A stretch of DNA of 54,194 bases from Nostoc linckia z4 (GCF_002608075.1 NZ_LAHA01000051.1:394-54587); one strand, 5' to 3'. Shown: positions 24,827 through 34,005, numbered from the stretch's first letter. Translations and numbers: made by a program. Notes: a model not told the origin generated them from the sequence alone.

Positions 24827-24881
24827 TAGATTTAAATAAGAAATGTATATTGGCCAGAAGTATAGTGATTAAGAGGCAGTC

Positions 24882-25460
24882 ATGGCAGTTTTTGAGGGAA
24901 CTTTTACTCAAACAGAACCTTTGCGTTTTGCAGTGGTGATTGGTCGATTCAATGACCTGGTTACCGGAAAGCTGCTGGAAGGATGTCAAGATTGCTTGAA
25001 GCGCCACGGTGTAGACCCCAACCCCCAAGGAAATCAAGTAGACTATGTTTGGGTACCGGGAAGTTTTGAAGTGCCTTTAGTAGCTCGCCAACTAGCACTT
25101 TCCCACCGTTATGATGCTGTAATTTGTCTGGGGGCAGTGATTCGCGGGCAAACACCCCATTTCGATTACGTATCTGCGGAAGTTTCTAAAGGTATTGCCG
25201 CTGCTAGTTTTCAAACTGGAGTGCCGGTGATTTTTGGAATTTTGACCGTAGATACAATGCAGCAAGCCTTAGAACGGGCAGGCATTAAAGGCAATCATGG
25301 TTGGGATTACGCCTTAAATGCCCTAGAAATGGCTAGTTTGATGCGACAACTACGTTCTAACTTAACAGAACCATATCCTCGTAATAGTCAGTCTTTGCCA
25401 CCGTCTTTTCCAAATGCCAGCGTCACTAATTTAACAGTAGAGTCAGAAGAACTAAGTTAG
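24882..25460 (+). CDS. ribH: 6,7-dimethyl-8-ribityllumazine synthase
   Basis: 192 residues. RibH condenses the ribityl-aminopyrimidine with dihydroxybutanone phosphate in riboflavin synthesis and forms a large capsid-like shell. Motifs: VVIGRFNDLVTGKLLEGCQD, the substrate loop VPGSFEVPLVARQLA, GAVIRGQTPHFDYVSAEVSK with the catalytic His, and PVIFGILTVDTMQQALERAG. The catalytic core ends near residue 160. The remaining ~30 residues (YPRNSQSLPPSFPNASVTN) are a low-complexity tail absent from short homologs. ATG 24882 has AAGAGG upstream. It lies close to psbZ, possibly in one unit. Confidence 0.97.
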   Translation: MAVFEGTFTQTEPLRFAVVIGRFNDLVTGKLLEGCQDCLKRHGVDPNPQGNQVDYVWVPGSFEVPLVARQLALSHRYDAVICLGAVIRGQTPHFDYVSAEVSKGIAAASFQTGVPVIFGILTVDTMQQALERAGIKGNHGWDYALNALEMASLMRQLRSNLTEPYPRNSQSLPPSFPNASVTNLTVESEELS

Positions 25461-25469
25461 TGCTTTATG

Positions 25470-25540
25470 GGGCACTGTTGACTGATGACTGTTAACCGTC
25501 AACCCTCAACCGTCAACAATCAACAATGCCCAATAATTCA
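25470..25540. repeat. STRR tract GTTAACCGTCAACCCTCAACC
   Basis: CAACxxT heptamers (TTGACTGATGACTGTTAACC, CGTCAACCCTCAACCGTCAA, CAATCAACAATGCCC) follow the ribH stop. Confidence 0.8.
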
Positions 25541-25597
25541 AATTCAAGGCTTGACAATTCAGAATAAATCTGGCATATTAATAAATGACTAATGATT

Positions 25598-25669
25598 GCG
25601 GGTATAGCTCAGTGGTAGAGCGTCACCTTGCCAAGGTGAATGTCGCGCGTTCGAATCGCGTTACCCGCT
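25598..25669 (+). tRNA. tRNA-Gly (GCC)
   Basis: 72 bases with a full cloverleaf: acceptor GCGGGTA/TACCCGC, D arm GCTC-AGTGGTA-GAGC, anticodon stem TCACC/GGTGA around loop TTGCCAA (anticodon GCC), T arm GCGCG-TTCGAAT-CGCGT, discriminator T. CCA is not encoded. Confidence 0.97.
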
Positions 25670-26182
25670 TAGTAAAACATATCAAAGAAACTCAATGTCA
25701 AAGTTGTTTGTCTTGACTCGTTATTAGCAACCTTTCATTGTACATGGTTGATAGACGAGCAATGCAGTTGAGTTTTAACCATCTCCGTGGTAGTGTAGTA
25801 ATAGTGCAAACCGCTATTTGGCGGACTAGAGTAGCCATAGTCAGTAAACTTGTCAAAGCGGAAAACAAAAAGGGACTTTCAAAGAATAAATTAACCAATT
25901 TATCTAGGTATATAGTTTTTTCTCTCCCCTGCTCCCTGCTCCCCTGCCTACAATGATTGGTGTTTTTGCAATTGCCCCTCTGGAAACCCTTGTTAATTGC
26001 AAGGAGTAAAAATTGGGAGCGATCGCAATCTGAACTTGATAACTGCATACTAATATACAATAACCCCAAGGAAAATAAGGGTTAATTGTTAGGATGTTGT
26101 TTATCAGCGTAGCCTTGCCAAACGATTTGTTTTAGGAGTGGTAGCTACGTAGGCTTAAAATCGTACCAGGTGTGTCAGCACA
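25670..26182. other. Gene-poor spacer after tRNA-Gly
   Basis: 513 bp. Open frames at 25698-26069 (reverse) and 25738-25956 (forward) lack motifs and cross the STRR-like CTCCCCTGCTCCCTGCTCCC near 25925-25950. One GAGCGATCGCAA lies near 26018. No gene is supported. Confidence 0.5.
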
Positions 26183-26722
26183 ATGGGATTATGGCAACGT
26201 TTGTTTTGCTTGCCAACTTATATAAAGTATAAAGAGAGAAGCCCTCAAGGCATTTACCACGGGATAATAATTCCCAGCATTTATGAAAAACACGCTCAAG
26301 TTATTAGAACGCTTGTGCAATCTCAAAAACCAGAAAAAATAGACTTCAATACCGAATACCCCTGTCCCTGTCGTCGGCGGGGTCAGTTAATTCCGATTAC
26401 GTTGACAGAAGCATTTGGTTGCGATCGCTGTCAGCAAATCTTTGTAGTGGAAGATAATGGCCATGTCCTAGAACAGCTTTCTACCACCTATCCTTACAAG
26501 CGAGCTTGGCGTTGGATGGGAAATAGTTGGCATGTTGTCCATCCTCGTTTGGGAGAAAGCTATCTGCCTATAGCACTTGGCATTATTTTCGTGCTAGTGA
26601 TTATATGGCTGCCATTAGCACTGCGATTGGCAAATAGTTCCAGCATTATTGCTTGGGCAATGGTGGCGGTGCTGTTGGCTATCCTGCCAGCACTAATGGT
26701 CTGGCTTACTTACAGACGTTAA
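26183..26722 (+). CDS. Hypothetical membrane protein with zinc-ribbon-like Cys cluster
   Basis: 179 residues. The central Cys pattern YPCPCRRRGQLIPITLTEAF then GCDRCQQIF (CxC...CxxC) looks like a small zinc ribbon. Two membrane helices follow near residues 128-150 (YLPIALGIIFVLVIIWLPLA) and 155-176 (IIAWAMVAVLLAILPALMVW), ending in TYRR. The ATG at 26183 is used. The proA-like gene begins 4 bp after the stop, so the two are almost certainly co-transcribed. I know no named family. The soluble N-terminal domain is presumably cytoplasmic. Confidence 0.82.
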   Translation: MGLWQRLFCLPTYIKYKERSPQGIYHGIIIPSIYEKHAQVIRTLVQSQKPEKIDFNTEYPCPCRRRGQLIPITLTEAFGCDRCQQIFVVEDNGHVLEQLSTTYPYKRAWRWMGNSWHVVHPRLGESYLPIALGIIFVLVIIWLPLALRLANSSSIIAWAMVAVLLAILPALMVWLTYRR

Positions 26723-26726
26723 CTCA

Positions 26727-27992
26727 ATGACTGTTGAAGTTTTAGACGAACGCCCCGAACCCATTAGTATTGCTCAACGAGCGTACCAAGCTTCCCTAAA
26801 ATTGGGAATCACCAAGGGAGCAGACCGCAGCCGCGCGGTATTGGCTATGGCACGGGCGCTTGAGCGCTCATTTGATGACATTCTGGAAGCCAATACCTTG
26901 GATTTAGAAGCCAGTCGGGAAATGGCAGTACCAGAGTTGATATTAGACTGGCTGAAGCTGACTCCCACAAGACTAGAGACCACCGTGGATATTTTACAAC
27001 GGTTGGGCGAACTATCAGATCCGCTGAGGCGCGTCAGGAATGCTGATTACCAATTGGAAGATTCCCAAAGCTATTCCCAGTTAATGCCATTAGGAGTAAT
27101 TGGGTTTATTTATGAAGCATTTCCTGATTTAGGAGCCATCGCAGCCGGTTTTTGTATTAAAACAGGCAATAGCATCATTCTCAAAGGCAGTACTGAAGCC
27201 AGCCATTCTAACGCGGCCATTGCTTCAGTATTGCAAACTGCGATCGCCGAAGTTGGTTTACCACTAGGTTGCCTAGAATTGATCACAGCCGAACATGGCG
27301 CTTCAATTCGGGATTTAATCACCCAAGACGAGTACGTCAATTTAGTGATTCCTTACGGACGTTCTAGCTTGGTGCAGCAAGTAGTACGACAGTCAACTTG
27401 CCCAGTCTTAAAATCAGCAATGGGCAATTCCTATCTCTACTGGTCGCTAAATGCCAGCTTAGAAATGGTGCGCTGGATGATTCTTGATAGCCATCAGAGC
27501 GAACCAGATCCAGTCAATGCCATTGAAAAAGTGCTGATTCATCGTCAAGCCTTGCCATCATCCTTAGCAGTTCTATGGAACAGCTTAATTGAAAAAGGCT
27601 TTGAAATTAAAGGCGATGCAGAACTAGTAGAAGCCTTTCCCCAGTTGCAATTAGTCAAGGAAAGCGAATGGGCAAACCCTTATTTAACTAGAACAGTAGC
27701 TTTTAAACTGGTGGATAGCTTAGAAGCTGCCATCGCTTGGATTAATCAATACAGCAGCGGTCATGCCGACTGCATCGTGACTGAATCCTACCAGGAAAGT
27801 CGGCAGTTTGCCTTAGGAGTTAACAGCGCCTCCACCTACATCAACACTTCGCCACGTTTTTCTCGCAACCCCTCACGAGGAGATTCAGTATTTCTCGGCA
27901 TGTCTAACCAAAAAGGTCATCGTCGGGGATTTATCAGCCTAGAAACCTTAACCACCGTTAAGCATATTGTTCAGGGGAATGGCAGGTTTTGA
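26727..27992 (+). CDS. ProA-like glutamate-5-semialdehyde dehydrogenase family protein, catalytic Cys replaced
   Basis: 421 residues, full length for ProA, which reduces glutamyl-5-phosphate in proline synthesis. The fold is clear: LGVIGFIYEAFPDLGAIAAG, KTGNSIILKGSTEASHSNAA, PSRGDSVFLGMSNQKGHRRG and ETLTTVKHIVQG. The active-site segment, normally of the form DGxCHxYVD, reads MGNSYLYWSLNAS. Ser235 occupies the Cys position and Tyr236 the His position, and the normal RPGVCNA region reads EPDPVNA. It is therefore probably a divergent paralog with lost or altered chemistry, and a second, canonical proA is expected elsewhere. It follows the zinc-ribbon membrane protein by 4 bp. Confidence 0.9.
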   Translation: MTVEVLDERPEPISIAQRAYQASLKLGITKGADRSRAVLAMARALERSFDDILEANTLDLEASREMAVPELILDWLKLTPTRLETTVDILQRLGELSDPLRRVRNADYQLEDSQSYSQLMPLGVIGFIYEAFPDLGAIAAGFCIKTGNSIILKGSTEASHSNAAIASVLQTAIAEVGLPLGCLELITAEHGASIRDLITQDEYVNLVIPYGRSSLVQQVVRQSTCPVLKSAMGNSYLYWSLNASLEMVRWMILDSHQSEPDPVNAIEKVLIHRQALPSSLAVLWNSLIEKGFEIKGDAELVEAFPQLQLVKESEWANPYLTRTVAFKLVDSLEAAIAWINQYSSGHADCIVTESYQESRQFALGVNSASTYINTSPRFSRNPSRGDSVFLGMSNQKGHRRGFISLETLTTVKHIVQGNGRF

Positions 27993-28130
27993 AAAAGGGA
28001 AAGGGGAAAGGGTAAAGGGTAAAGGGCAAAGGGGAAAGGGCAAAGGGGAAAGGGTAAAGGGATAAATTTAACCTTTCCCCCTTACCCCTTTCCCTAGAAA
28101 GCCCAATGCCCGATGCCCGATGCCCCAATC
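27993..28130. repeat. STRR tract GGGAAAGGGTAAAGG and complement
   Basis: 27995-28055 holds AAAGGGxAAAGGGG units. 28068-28095 holds the complementary CCTTTCCCCCTTACCCCTTT, followed by GCCCGATGCCCGATGCCCC. A strong hairpin potential directly after the proA-like stop may serve as terminator. Confidence 0.8.
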
Positions 28131-28140
28131 GAATTTTAAA

Positions 28141-28170
28141 CTTAACATAATCTTAATTTCCACTTGATCC
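28141..28170 (+). promoter_or_regulatory. Pho box (PhoB/SphR operator), three 11-bp-spaced repeats
   Basis: CTTAACAT at 28141, CTTAATTT at 28152 and CTTGATCC at 28163 are direct repeats with an exact 11-bp period, the arrangement of cyanobacterial Pho boxes (consensus YTTAACYW). It lies 113 bp before the phoD start, so phosphate-starvation induction is expected. Confidence 0.8.
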
Positions 28171-28282
28171 TGGGTTGGTAGGTTTCTTGTGTTTGGTTGA
28201 GGAATTAGTGGCAGAGATGCATTTTTGGCACATCGACTCCACTAAGTTCGCCAACTGTATCTAGATCTGGGTAAAGGTGGAT

Positions 28283-29854
28283 ATGGATTTTATGGATTGT
28301 AATGCCCTGCTGGCAAATCGGTGCAGGCGGCGGAGTTTTTTGCTGGGTGCAGGATTATTAACGGGGTTGACAGTAGCTAGCCAATGGCATCCGGTACTCG
28401 CTAATTCCAGGTTTTCTGGCTATCCGTTCAGTCTTGGTGTGGCTTCTGGCGATCCTTTACCGGATGGGGTTGTAATCTGGACGAGACTAGCTCCCGATCC
28501 TCTCAATGGAGGTGGAATGCCACTCGTAAATGTTCCAATACGGTGGCAAGTTGCCCTTGATGAAAAGATGACAAAGGTGGTGCGTAGAGGAACAGTGCTA
28601 GCTACACCAGAGTTAGCACACTCAGTACGCGTTGATGTCCGTGGACTAGACCCTGACCGTTGGTACTGGTATCAATTTCAAGCGGGTAGAGAAGTTAGCC
28701 CCGTTGGGCGGACTCGCACAGCAGCAGCATCTTACAGCTATATCTCAAAACTAAATTTTGCTTTTGTGTCTTGCCAAGACTGGCAAAATGGCTACTATAC
28801 AGCTTATCGGTATTTGGCTGAGGAAAACCTCGACCTTGTGGTTCATCTCGGTGATTATATTTACGAATATGGGCCACAACCAGGGGGGCCGCGGCAGCAT
28901 AATAGCCCGGAAATCGTCACTCTTGAAGACTATCGCAATCGCCACGCGTTGTATAAAACAGACCCGAATCTCCAAGCTGCTCATGCTGCTTTTCCCTGGA
29001 TTGTTACTTGGGATGACCATGAAGTTGATAACAACTACGCCAATTTAATTCCTGAGGATAACCAAACCCAAGAGGCTTTTGGGAAACGGCGAGCGAATGC
29101 TTACCAGGCTTATTACGAACACATGCCGCTACGTGAATCTTCTCTACCCAAGAAGGCAAATTTGCTGCTTTATAGGCGGTTTACCTTCGGTAATTTAGTG
29201 GAGTTCAACGTTTTAGACACCAGACAGTATCGCACTGACCAACCTTGTGATGATGGACTCAAGCCACGTTGTCCCCAAGCTTTTGATACCAATGCGACGA
29301 TGACTGGCTCAGAACAAGAACAGTGGTTATTCAAAGGCTTAGACAAATCGCGATCGCGTTGGAATGCGATCGCTCAACAAACCATGTTAGCTGAGTACAA
29401 TTTTAATAGTAATCCCGGCCCCGGTGTGTTCAATGTAGACCAGTGGGACGGCTACGTAGCTGCACGTAATCGACTTTTAAATTTTCTTAACCAGCGCAGA
29501 CCCTCTAATCCAGTGGTAATTACTGGGGATATCCATTCTAGTTGGGTACACGACCTAAAGCTTGATTTTAGTAACCCAAAATCACCAACGGTAGGCACTG
29601 AGTTCGTCGGAACCTCAGTTACCTCTGACTTTCCCACCAGCTTCATCGCTCCAGTTAAAGCTTCCCTACCGAATAATCCTCATACTAAGTTCTTTGATGG
29701 TGCTTTCCGGGGATATGTCCGGTGTCAGCTTACCCCACAAACTTGGCAAAGTGACTACAGAGTTGTATCCAGCATTGTTGATTTGAATGCCTCCGTCAAA
29801 ACCCTAGCTTCCTTTGTCGTCCAAAACGGACAACCAGGAGCGCATTCAAGTTAA
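28283..29854 (+). CDS. phoD: PhoD-type alkaline phosphatase, Tat-exported
   Basis: About 523 residues. The N-terminus RCRRRSFLLGAGLLTGLTVA is a twin-arginine signal. The mature enzyme has the PhoD N-terminal domain (FSLGVASGDPLPDGVVIWTR) and metallophosphoesterase core: FAFVSCQDWQNGYYTAYRYL, LVVHLGDYIYEYG, TWDDHEVDNNYA, FNVLDTRQYR and VVITGDIHSSWVHDL, which carry the Ca/Fe ligands. It releases phosphate from phosphodi- and monoesters outside the cytoplasm. ATG 28283 follows AAAGGTGG; a GTG two codons upstream is the alternative. The Pho box above it and the isolated position support a single-gene Pho regulon unit. Confidence 0.96.
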   Translation: MDFMDCNALLANRCRRRSFLLGAGLLTGLTVASQWHPVLANSRFSGYPFSLGVASGDPLPDGVVIWTRLAPDPLNGGGMPLVNVPIRWQVALDEKMTKVVRRGTVLATPELAHSVRVDVRGLDPDRWYWYQFQAGREVSPVGRTRTAAASYSYISKLNFAFVSCQDWQNGYYTAYRYLAEENLDLVVHLGDYIYEYGPQPGGPRQHNSPEIVTLEDYRNRHALYKTDPNLQAAHAAFPWIVTWDDHEVDNNYANLIPEDNQTQEAFGKRRANAYQAYYEHMPLRESSLPKKANLLLYRRFTFGNLVEFNVLDTRQYRTDQPCDDGLKPRCPQAFDTNATMTGSEQEQWLFKGLDKSRSRWNAIAQQTMLAEYNFNSNPGPGVFNVDQWDGYVAARNRLLNFLNQRRPSNPVVITGDIHSSWVHDLKLDFSNPKSPTVGTEFVGTSVTSDFPTSFIAPVKASLPNNPHTKFFDGAFRGYVRCQLTPQTWQSDYRVVSSIVDLNASVKTLASFVVQNGQPGAHSS

Positions 29855-29865
29855 TAAAACAGAAT

Positions 29866-30122
29866 TCAGGAGTCAGAATTCAGGAATCAGGAGTCAGAAT
29901 TCAGAATTCAGAATCCAGAATTCAGAATTCAGAATTCTGGAATCAGGAGTCAGAATTCAGAATTCAGGAATCAGAATACTCCAATGATGAAGCAATAGAG
30001 TTTTAACAAGGAAGAATATTTGAATTTTGATGCAACCACAATTCGGCTTTCTTTGAAACTAATATTCATTCCCTAAGGTAACTCTAATTCATTCTGAATT
30101 CTGAATTCTGAGTTCTGAATTC
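29866..30122. repeat. Long inverted STRR arrays (CAGAATT / AATTCTG)
   Basis: 29866-29980 is made of GGAGTCAGAATTCAGGAATC-like units. 30088-30122 is the complementary ATTCTGAATTCTGAATTCTG. The arrays lie between two convergent genes and could form a large hairpin acting as a bidirectional terminator. Confidence 0.85.
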
Positions 30123-30126
30123 TTCT

Positions 30127-33100
30127 TCAATTTGGCTTTCCTGTAATTGTGAATGCTGCCCAATAGTAAGGATGATTATACAGTTTTTTATCTGATGCCA
30201 TTTTGCTGTTTCTATATAATTGTGTTGCTAAATAAGCTCTAATTCTTACTTCTTCTGGATGCAAGTTGTTGAGTATATCTTCATACCATTTTGTTAGTTC
30301 TCCAGCTGTTAGTTCTTTGAGCCACAGTGTTGCTTCAGCTAAGGCTACAACTGCTGATTTATCTGGCTGTAATCTTCGGTAAAATTCTATGATCGCTAAG
30401 GCACTCGCTGAAGATTCTACAGTCCAAAGAGTACTTACTACGTGAGGAACGCCCTGATTCAAAAAACCGTTGACCAAACTCACATATTCGCTGGTGGTAA
30501 TGAAGATGCTGGTGGTGGCATTTTCACAGGCAGAGAGAGTCACAAGGTTATAACTTGCGAGATTGTGTTGAAAAATTTCTTCTAATGTCAGTTTATCTTC
30601 ACCTGCTAATGCTAATTCTGATTTTTTTGGTTCGCTTAAATTATTCGTGGCATAACCAGTAAAATGAAAAATATTGTAGTTATCAAATAATGCATTTTCC
30701 ACAATATCTTTGGTGGCTTGTGCGCCCTGAATTCGCTGGTTGTTAACAAATATTTCGTTGATAATTTCAGATTCCAATTTGGCAAATTTTAGTCCGGGAT
30801 AACCTGTACTTTCAGGATATTCGACACTGAGTAATAGCTGATTTTGCCAAGGCAAGATATCTTGATTTTTAATTGATAAACCTATTTGGGCACTAGGCAA
30901 ATAAGTGACGGTGAAATTTGGCTCGATATTTGGTAAATTTTCCTCAGATGGAGAAGAAATATGAAAAAGGGTATGAATGGGCAATCTATATAAATCGCGG
31001 TGAGGAATTAAAATCAGTTGGGTGATGCCTTCCAGTTCTTGAGCGATTGTGGAAATATTCAAGATTTCATAAAGCTGCAACAGCTTTTGTTCCATATCCA
31101 CCCGCCAAGGATGCTGAGTTTTACTTTCTTTATCTTGGGCTGTGGTGCGATATTGTTGGTATTGTTGATGCCAATCTTCAAGCCAATTTTCAAATTCAAT
31201 CAAGCGTCGCACTGCTTCGGGTAGAGGCAATTCATTGAGACGAATGGTTTCTTCTCCTGAAGCGATCGCCCCGATATCTTGAATTGGTGTAAACAGTAGA
31301 ATGGGTGATGGCGCTTGGTCTTTGAGAATGAAAGTTTGTAAGGCTACTGGACTAATATGCCAGTAAATAATTGCTGTTGTGGGATTAAATAGTTCTTGAA
31401 TTGCACCATAATAAGGCGAATAAATATTATCATTCCAGTTGAAAAGCAACCAATTTAAACAAGCATTTTTGCCCTGCTCGGCAATTTCCCAGGCTTCTAC
31501 TACATCACCGTAATCTACAGCTAAATCCACTGCCAATTGCTCGAAGCCGACAAATTTCAAAGCCAACTGCTTTTTACTTTCTTCTGAACGAGTTTCTTCA
31601 TTGAGTAATTGTTGTAATAAATCTCTGCCTCGTTGCAGTAATTCTTGAAGTTGTGTTGTTTGTCCCAAACCCATCAGCACTTTGCTTAGAGATTGCAAAA
31701 CTTCTAAATGCAACAGGGGAAAATATTCTAAGGTGAGAGTCAACAGCGCTTGATGGTACTCAAATGCAGCTTTGCGCCAATAATCACGGGGATTGGGCTG
31801 TTTTTTACCGTGGTCGTAATAAGTATTACCGATGGCTACATGCAATCTACCCCAACCTTCTGGATGAGTATCTGTACGTAGATGCTTTAATCCTTCTTCG
31901 TAGGTGGCTAATTTACCTTCGTAGCCTACCTGTTGTAAGGCGGGGTTGGTTGCGGTGATACTACTCGACAAATTCCGCAATAAATCGGCATCCGTTAAAC
32001 TACCGACGGCGGTTCCCCTACCAATCCAAGCTTCCCAGTAATCTTGTTTGATTTGCAAAGCGTTGTCATAACAAACGATCGCTTCGGTAAATTGTTCTAA
32101 ATAAAACAATGCCACTGCTTGATTATACCAGGCTAAGTGGAAGTCTGGTTTAATGGCGATCGCTCGGCGGTAGGAAGTGATGGCTTCTTGGCGGCGTCCT
32201 AAGTTATCTAAGGCTACACCCCGGTTGTACCAAGCTAAATAAAAGTCGGCTTGAACTGAAAGTGCTTTGTCCCAAGAAGCAATGGCATCTGACCATCGTC
32301 CTAAGTTAAACAACACTACACCCCTGTCTATCCACACTTCGTGATAGTCTGGGTCAATTTCTAGCGCCTTATCGTAAGATGCAATGGCTTCTGCAAATTG
32401 TTCGCCTACAGCTAGTGCTATGCCTCGGTGATACCAATTTTCTTGGTCTTGTGGTTCCAAATCTAGGGCTTGGTCATAACTAGAAATTGCTTCCCGTAGC
32501 CAGCCTAACTTCAGCAGCGCTAAACCTTTACTAGACCAAGCCTCTTGGTAGTCTGGCCTAATTTCTAAAGCTTTATCAAAGGAAGCGATGGCTTCTTCAA
32601 AGTATCCCAATTCTCCCAGAGTTCCACCCCGGTAATACCAAGCTTTGTAAAAGTCGGGTTTGAGTTGAATGGCTGTTTCATAGGCAGCGATCGCTTCTTC
32701 AAAACGTTCTAGGTGAAACAGCGTTAAACCACGATTAAACCAATATTCCCAAAATTCCGGTTGTAGTTCAATGGCTTGGTCATAAGATGCGATCGCACCT
32801 AACAAATCCCCTGTTTTCGCTTGGCTAAGACCTTGATAAAACCAAGCTTGAGCTTGGTTAACAGGATCGTTGCCATAGCGCTCAATAATACTGGAAGAAT
32901 TGCTAGTTTGAACTGCCAAATTAGAAGCGAGTTGCTGTACTAAATTGCTACTTTGATCCAACCGCACCCACAATTCATCTAAAGTGTTAGCTACATTTGG
33001 CTCTAAATTCGCTAAATTGCTATCCCAGTTTTGTTCTGAGCCAGTTGTCGCTAATTCAGTCCTTTGCCTTGCAGGAAGCAAATTGGCTTTTGTTTGAATT

Positions 33101-33996
33101 TGAGTTTCTTCCTCTTCATAGTCCCATCTCAGCTCGGTTAATGTGGCGATCGAATCTTTCGCTGGCGGGAGAGGAAGATTTTCAGAGATTGTGCTTTGGG
33201 TATCTCCTGCTGGATACTCCAATATCACTTCCTCGAAATCCTCAATTGCTTGTTCTTCAATAAAGGCATTTTCGGGTACTGGCGTGACTGTTTGCGTATC
33301 CGGTTCATCATACTCCCATAACTCTTCGCCTAAATTACGAATTAAGTCATGTCCTGGCGAAGTTACGAGAATTTCTTCATCGTTTGTAGTTTCTGTGACA
33401 TCTGGCTCGTCATACTCCCATAACTGTTCCCCTAAGTCGCGGATCAGTTCTTGTCCTGGGGTAGTTTGTGCGACATCTGGCTCATCATACTCCCATAACT
33501 GTTCCCCTAAGTCGCGGATCAGTTCTTGGCCTGGAGTCAATTCCACTAGATTTTCTGCCTGATTGTCTTCATCCTCTATTTGTGTTTCTATTTCTGTGGG
33601 TAAGTTTTGCATCAAACGTATGCCAATTTCATAGGCAACATCTCCAATTCTGCCGATACCAAGTTCTCGCAGCTGCACCATCTGTATTGCTAACTGCGGA
33701 TTTGGTGTGGGTGAGGCTACTAAGCTTTCGCCAAACGTCACCAACCAATTTACCCAGCGTTCAGGCGGAATACGATTTTCGATTCGTTGCAGATACCTCA
33801 ATGCCCATTGGCGTCCTCGTCCTTGATGTACGCCTTCTAGCAATTGGATAAACAATTGTTCTAAATCCGCATCGGTTAGTTCTGGTAGAATCTCCACCAG
33901 ATTGTGTCCCCTTGCACCTTTGATAGAACGAGTCTGCTTAGTTGCAATGAGGCGTTTTAAAAACCTTTTAAGCGATTGGGATATCCGCCTGAGCAT
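30127..33996 (-). CDS. Giant TPR-CHAT domain protein with WEYDEPD repeats
   Basis: About 1289 residues from ATG 33996; an in-frame GTG at 34005 is the alternative. Order: a 150-residue N-terminal domain shared with the next gene; an acidic region with three repeats of TPGQELIRDLGEQLWEYDEP; about nine TPRs (such as AWYNRGVALDNLGRRQEAIT); a helical segment; and a C-terminal caspase-like CHAT domain. The Cys motif VTLSACENA is intact. The usual HFxGHG is HFTGYATNN, so the His next to Gly is Tyr-Ala. CHAT proteases act in signalling and cell-death systems; this one may be catalytically impaired. No signal peptide is seen, so it is cytoplasmic. Confidence 0.92.
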   Translation of the reverse strand: MLRRISQSLKRFLKRLIATKQTRSIKGARGHNLVEILPELTDADLEQLFIQLLEGVHQGRGRQWALRYLQRIENRIPPERWVNWLVTFGESLVASPTPNPQLAIQMVQLRELGIGRIGDVAYEIGIRLMQNLPTEIETQIEDEDNQAENLVELTPGQELIRDLGEQLWEYDEPDVAQTTPGQELIRDLGEQLWEYDEPDVTETTNDEEILVTSPGHDLIRNLGEELWEYDEPDTQTVTPVPENAFIEEQAIEDFEEVILEYPAGDTQSTISENLPLPPAKDSIATLTELRWDYEEEETQIQTKANLLPARQRTELATTGSEQNWDSNLANLEPNVANTLDELWVRLDQSSNLVQQLASNLAVQTSNSSSIIERYGNDPVNQAQAWFYQGLSQAKTGDLLGAIASYDQAIELQPEFWEYWFNRGLTLFHLERFEEAIAAYETAIQLKPDFYKAWYYRGGTLGELGYFEEAIASFDKALEIRPDYQEAWSSKGLALLKLGWLREAISSYDQALDLEPQDQENWYHRGIALAVGEQFAEAIASYDKALEIDPDYHEVWIDRGVVLFNLGRWSDAIASWDKALSVQADFYLAWYNRGVALDNLGRRQEAITSYRRAIAIKPDFHLAWYNQAVALFYLEQFTEAIVCYDNALQIKQDYWEAWIGRGTAVGSLTDADLLRNLSSSITATNPALQQVGYEGKLATYEEGLKHLRTDTHPEGWGRLHVAIGNTYYDHGKKQPNPRDYWRKAAFEYHQALLTLTLEYFPLLHLEVLQSLSKVLMGLGQTTQLQELLQRGRDLLQQLLNEETRSEESKKQLALKFVGFEQLAVDLAVDYGDVVEAWEIAEQGKNACLNWLLFNWNDNIYSPYYGAIQELFNPTTAIIYWHISPVALQTFILKDQAPSPILLFTPIQDIGAIASGEETIRLNELPLPEAVRRLIEFENWLEDWHQQYQQYRTTAQDKESKTQHPWRVDMEQKLLQLYEILNISTIAQELEGITQLILIPHRDLYRLPIHTLFHISSPSEENLPNIEPNFTVTYLPSAQIGLSIKNQDILPWQNQLLLSVEYPESTGYPGLKFAKLESEIINEIFVNNQRIQGAQATKDIVENALFDNYNIFHFTGYATNNLSEPKKSELALAGEDKLTLEEIFQHNLASYNLVTLSACENATTSIFITTSEYVSLVNGFLNQGVPHVVSTLWTVESSASALAIIEFYRRLQPDKSAVVALAEATLWLKELTAGELTKWYEDILNNLHPEEVRIRAYLATQLYRNSKMASDKKLYNHPYYWAAFTITGKPN
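32030..32870 (-). repeat. TPR array, 102-bp period
   Basis: About nine 34-residue tetratricopeptide units in the TPR-CHAT gene. Each contains W-Y/F-x-x-G at the start and EAIASYDxALxIxPD at the end. Units are diverged at DNA level. Confidence 0.85.
33310..33560 (-). repeat. Tandem TPGQELIRDLGEQLWEYDEPD coding repeats
   Basis: Three successive copies encode GQELIRDLGEQLWEYDEPDV, an identical neighbour, and GHDLIRNLGEELWEYDEPDT. The first two are almost identical in DNA (GCGGATCAGTTCTTG recurs in each), pointing to recent duplication. A fourth degenerate unit is ELRWDYEEEET further along. Confidence 0.85.
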
Positions 33997-34005
33997 CTGC
34001 CACAC

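Noticed and set aside
33143..33562. 139-codon forward ORF with SGSSYSHN repeats
   Set aside because: It is the antisense reading of the TPGQELIRDLGEQLWEYDEP repeats of the TPR-CHAT gene.
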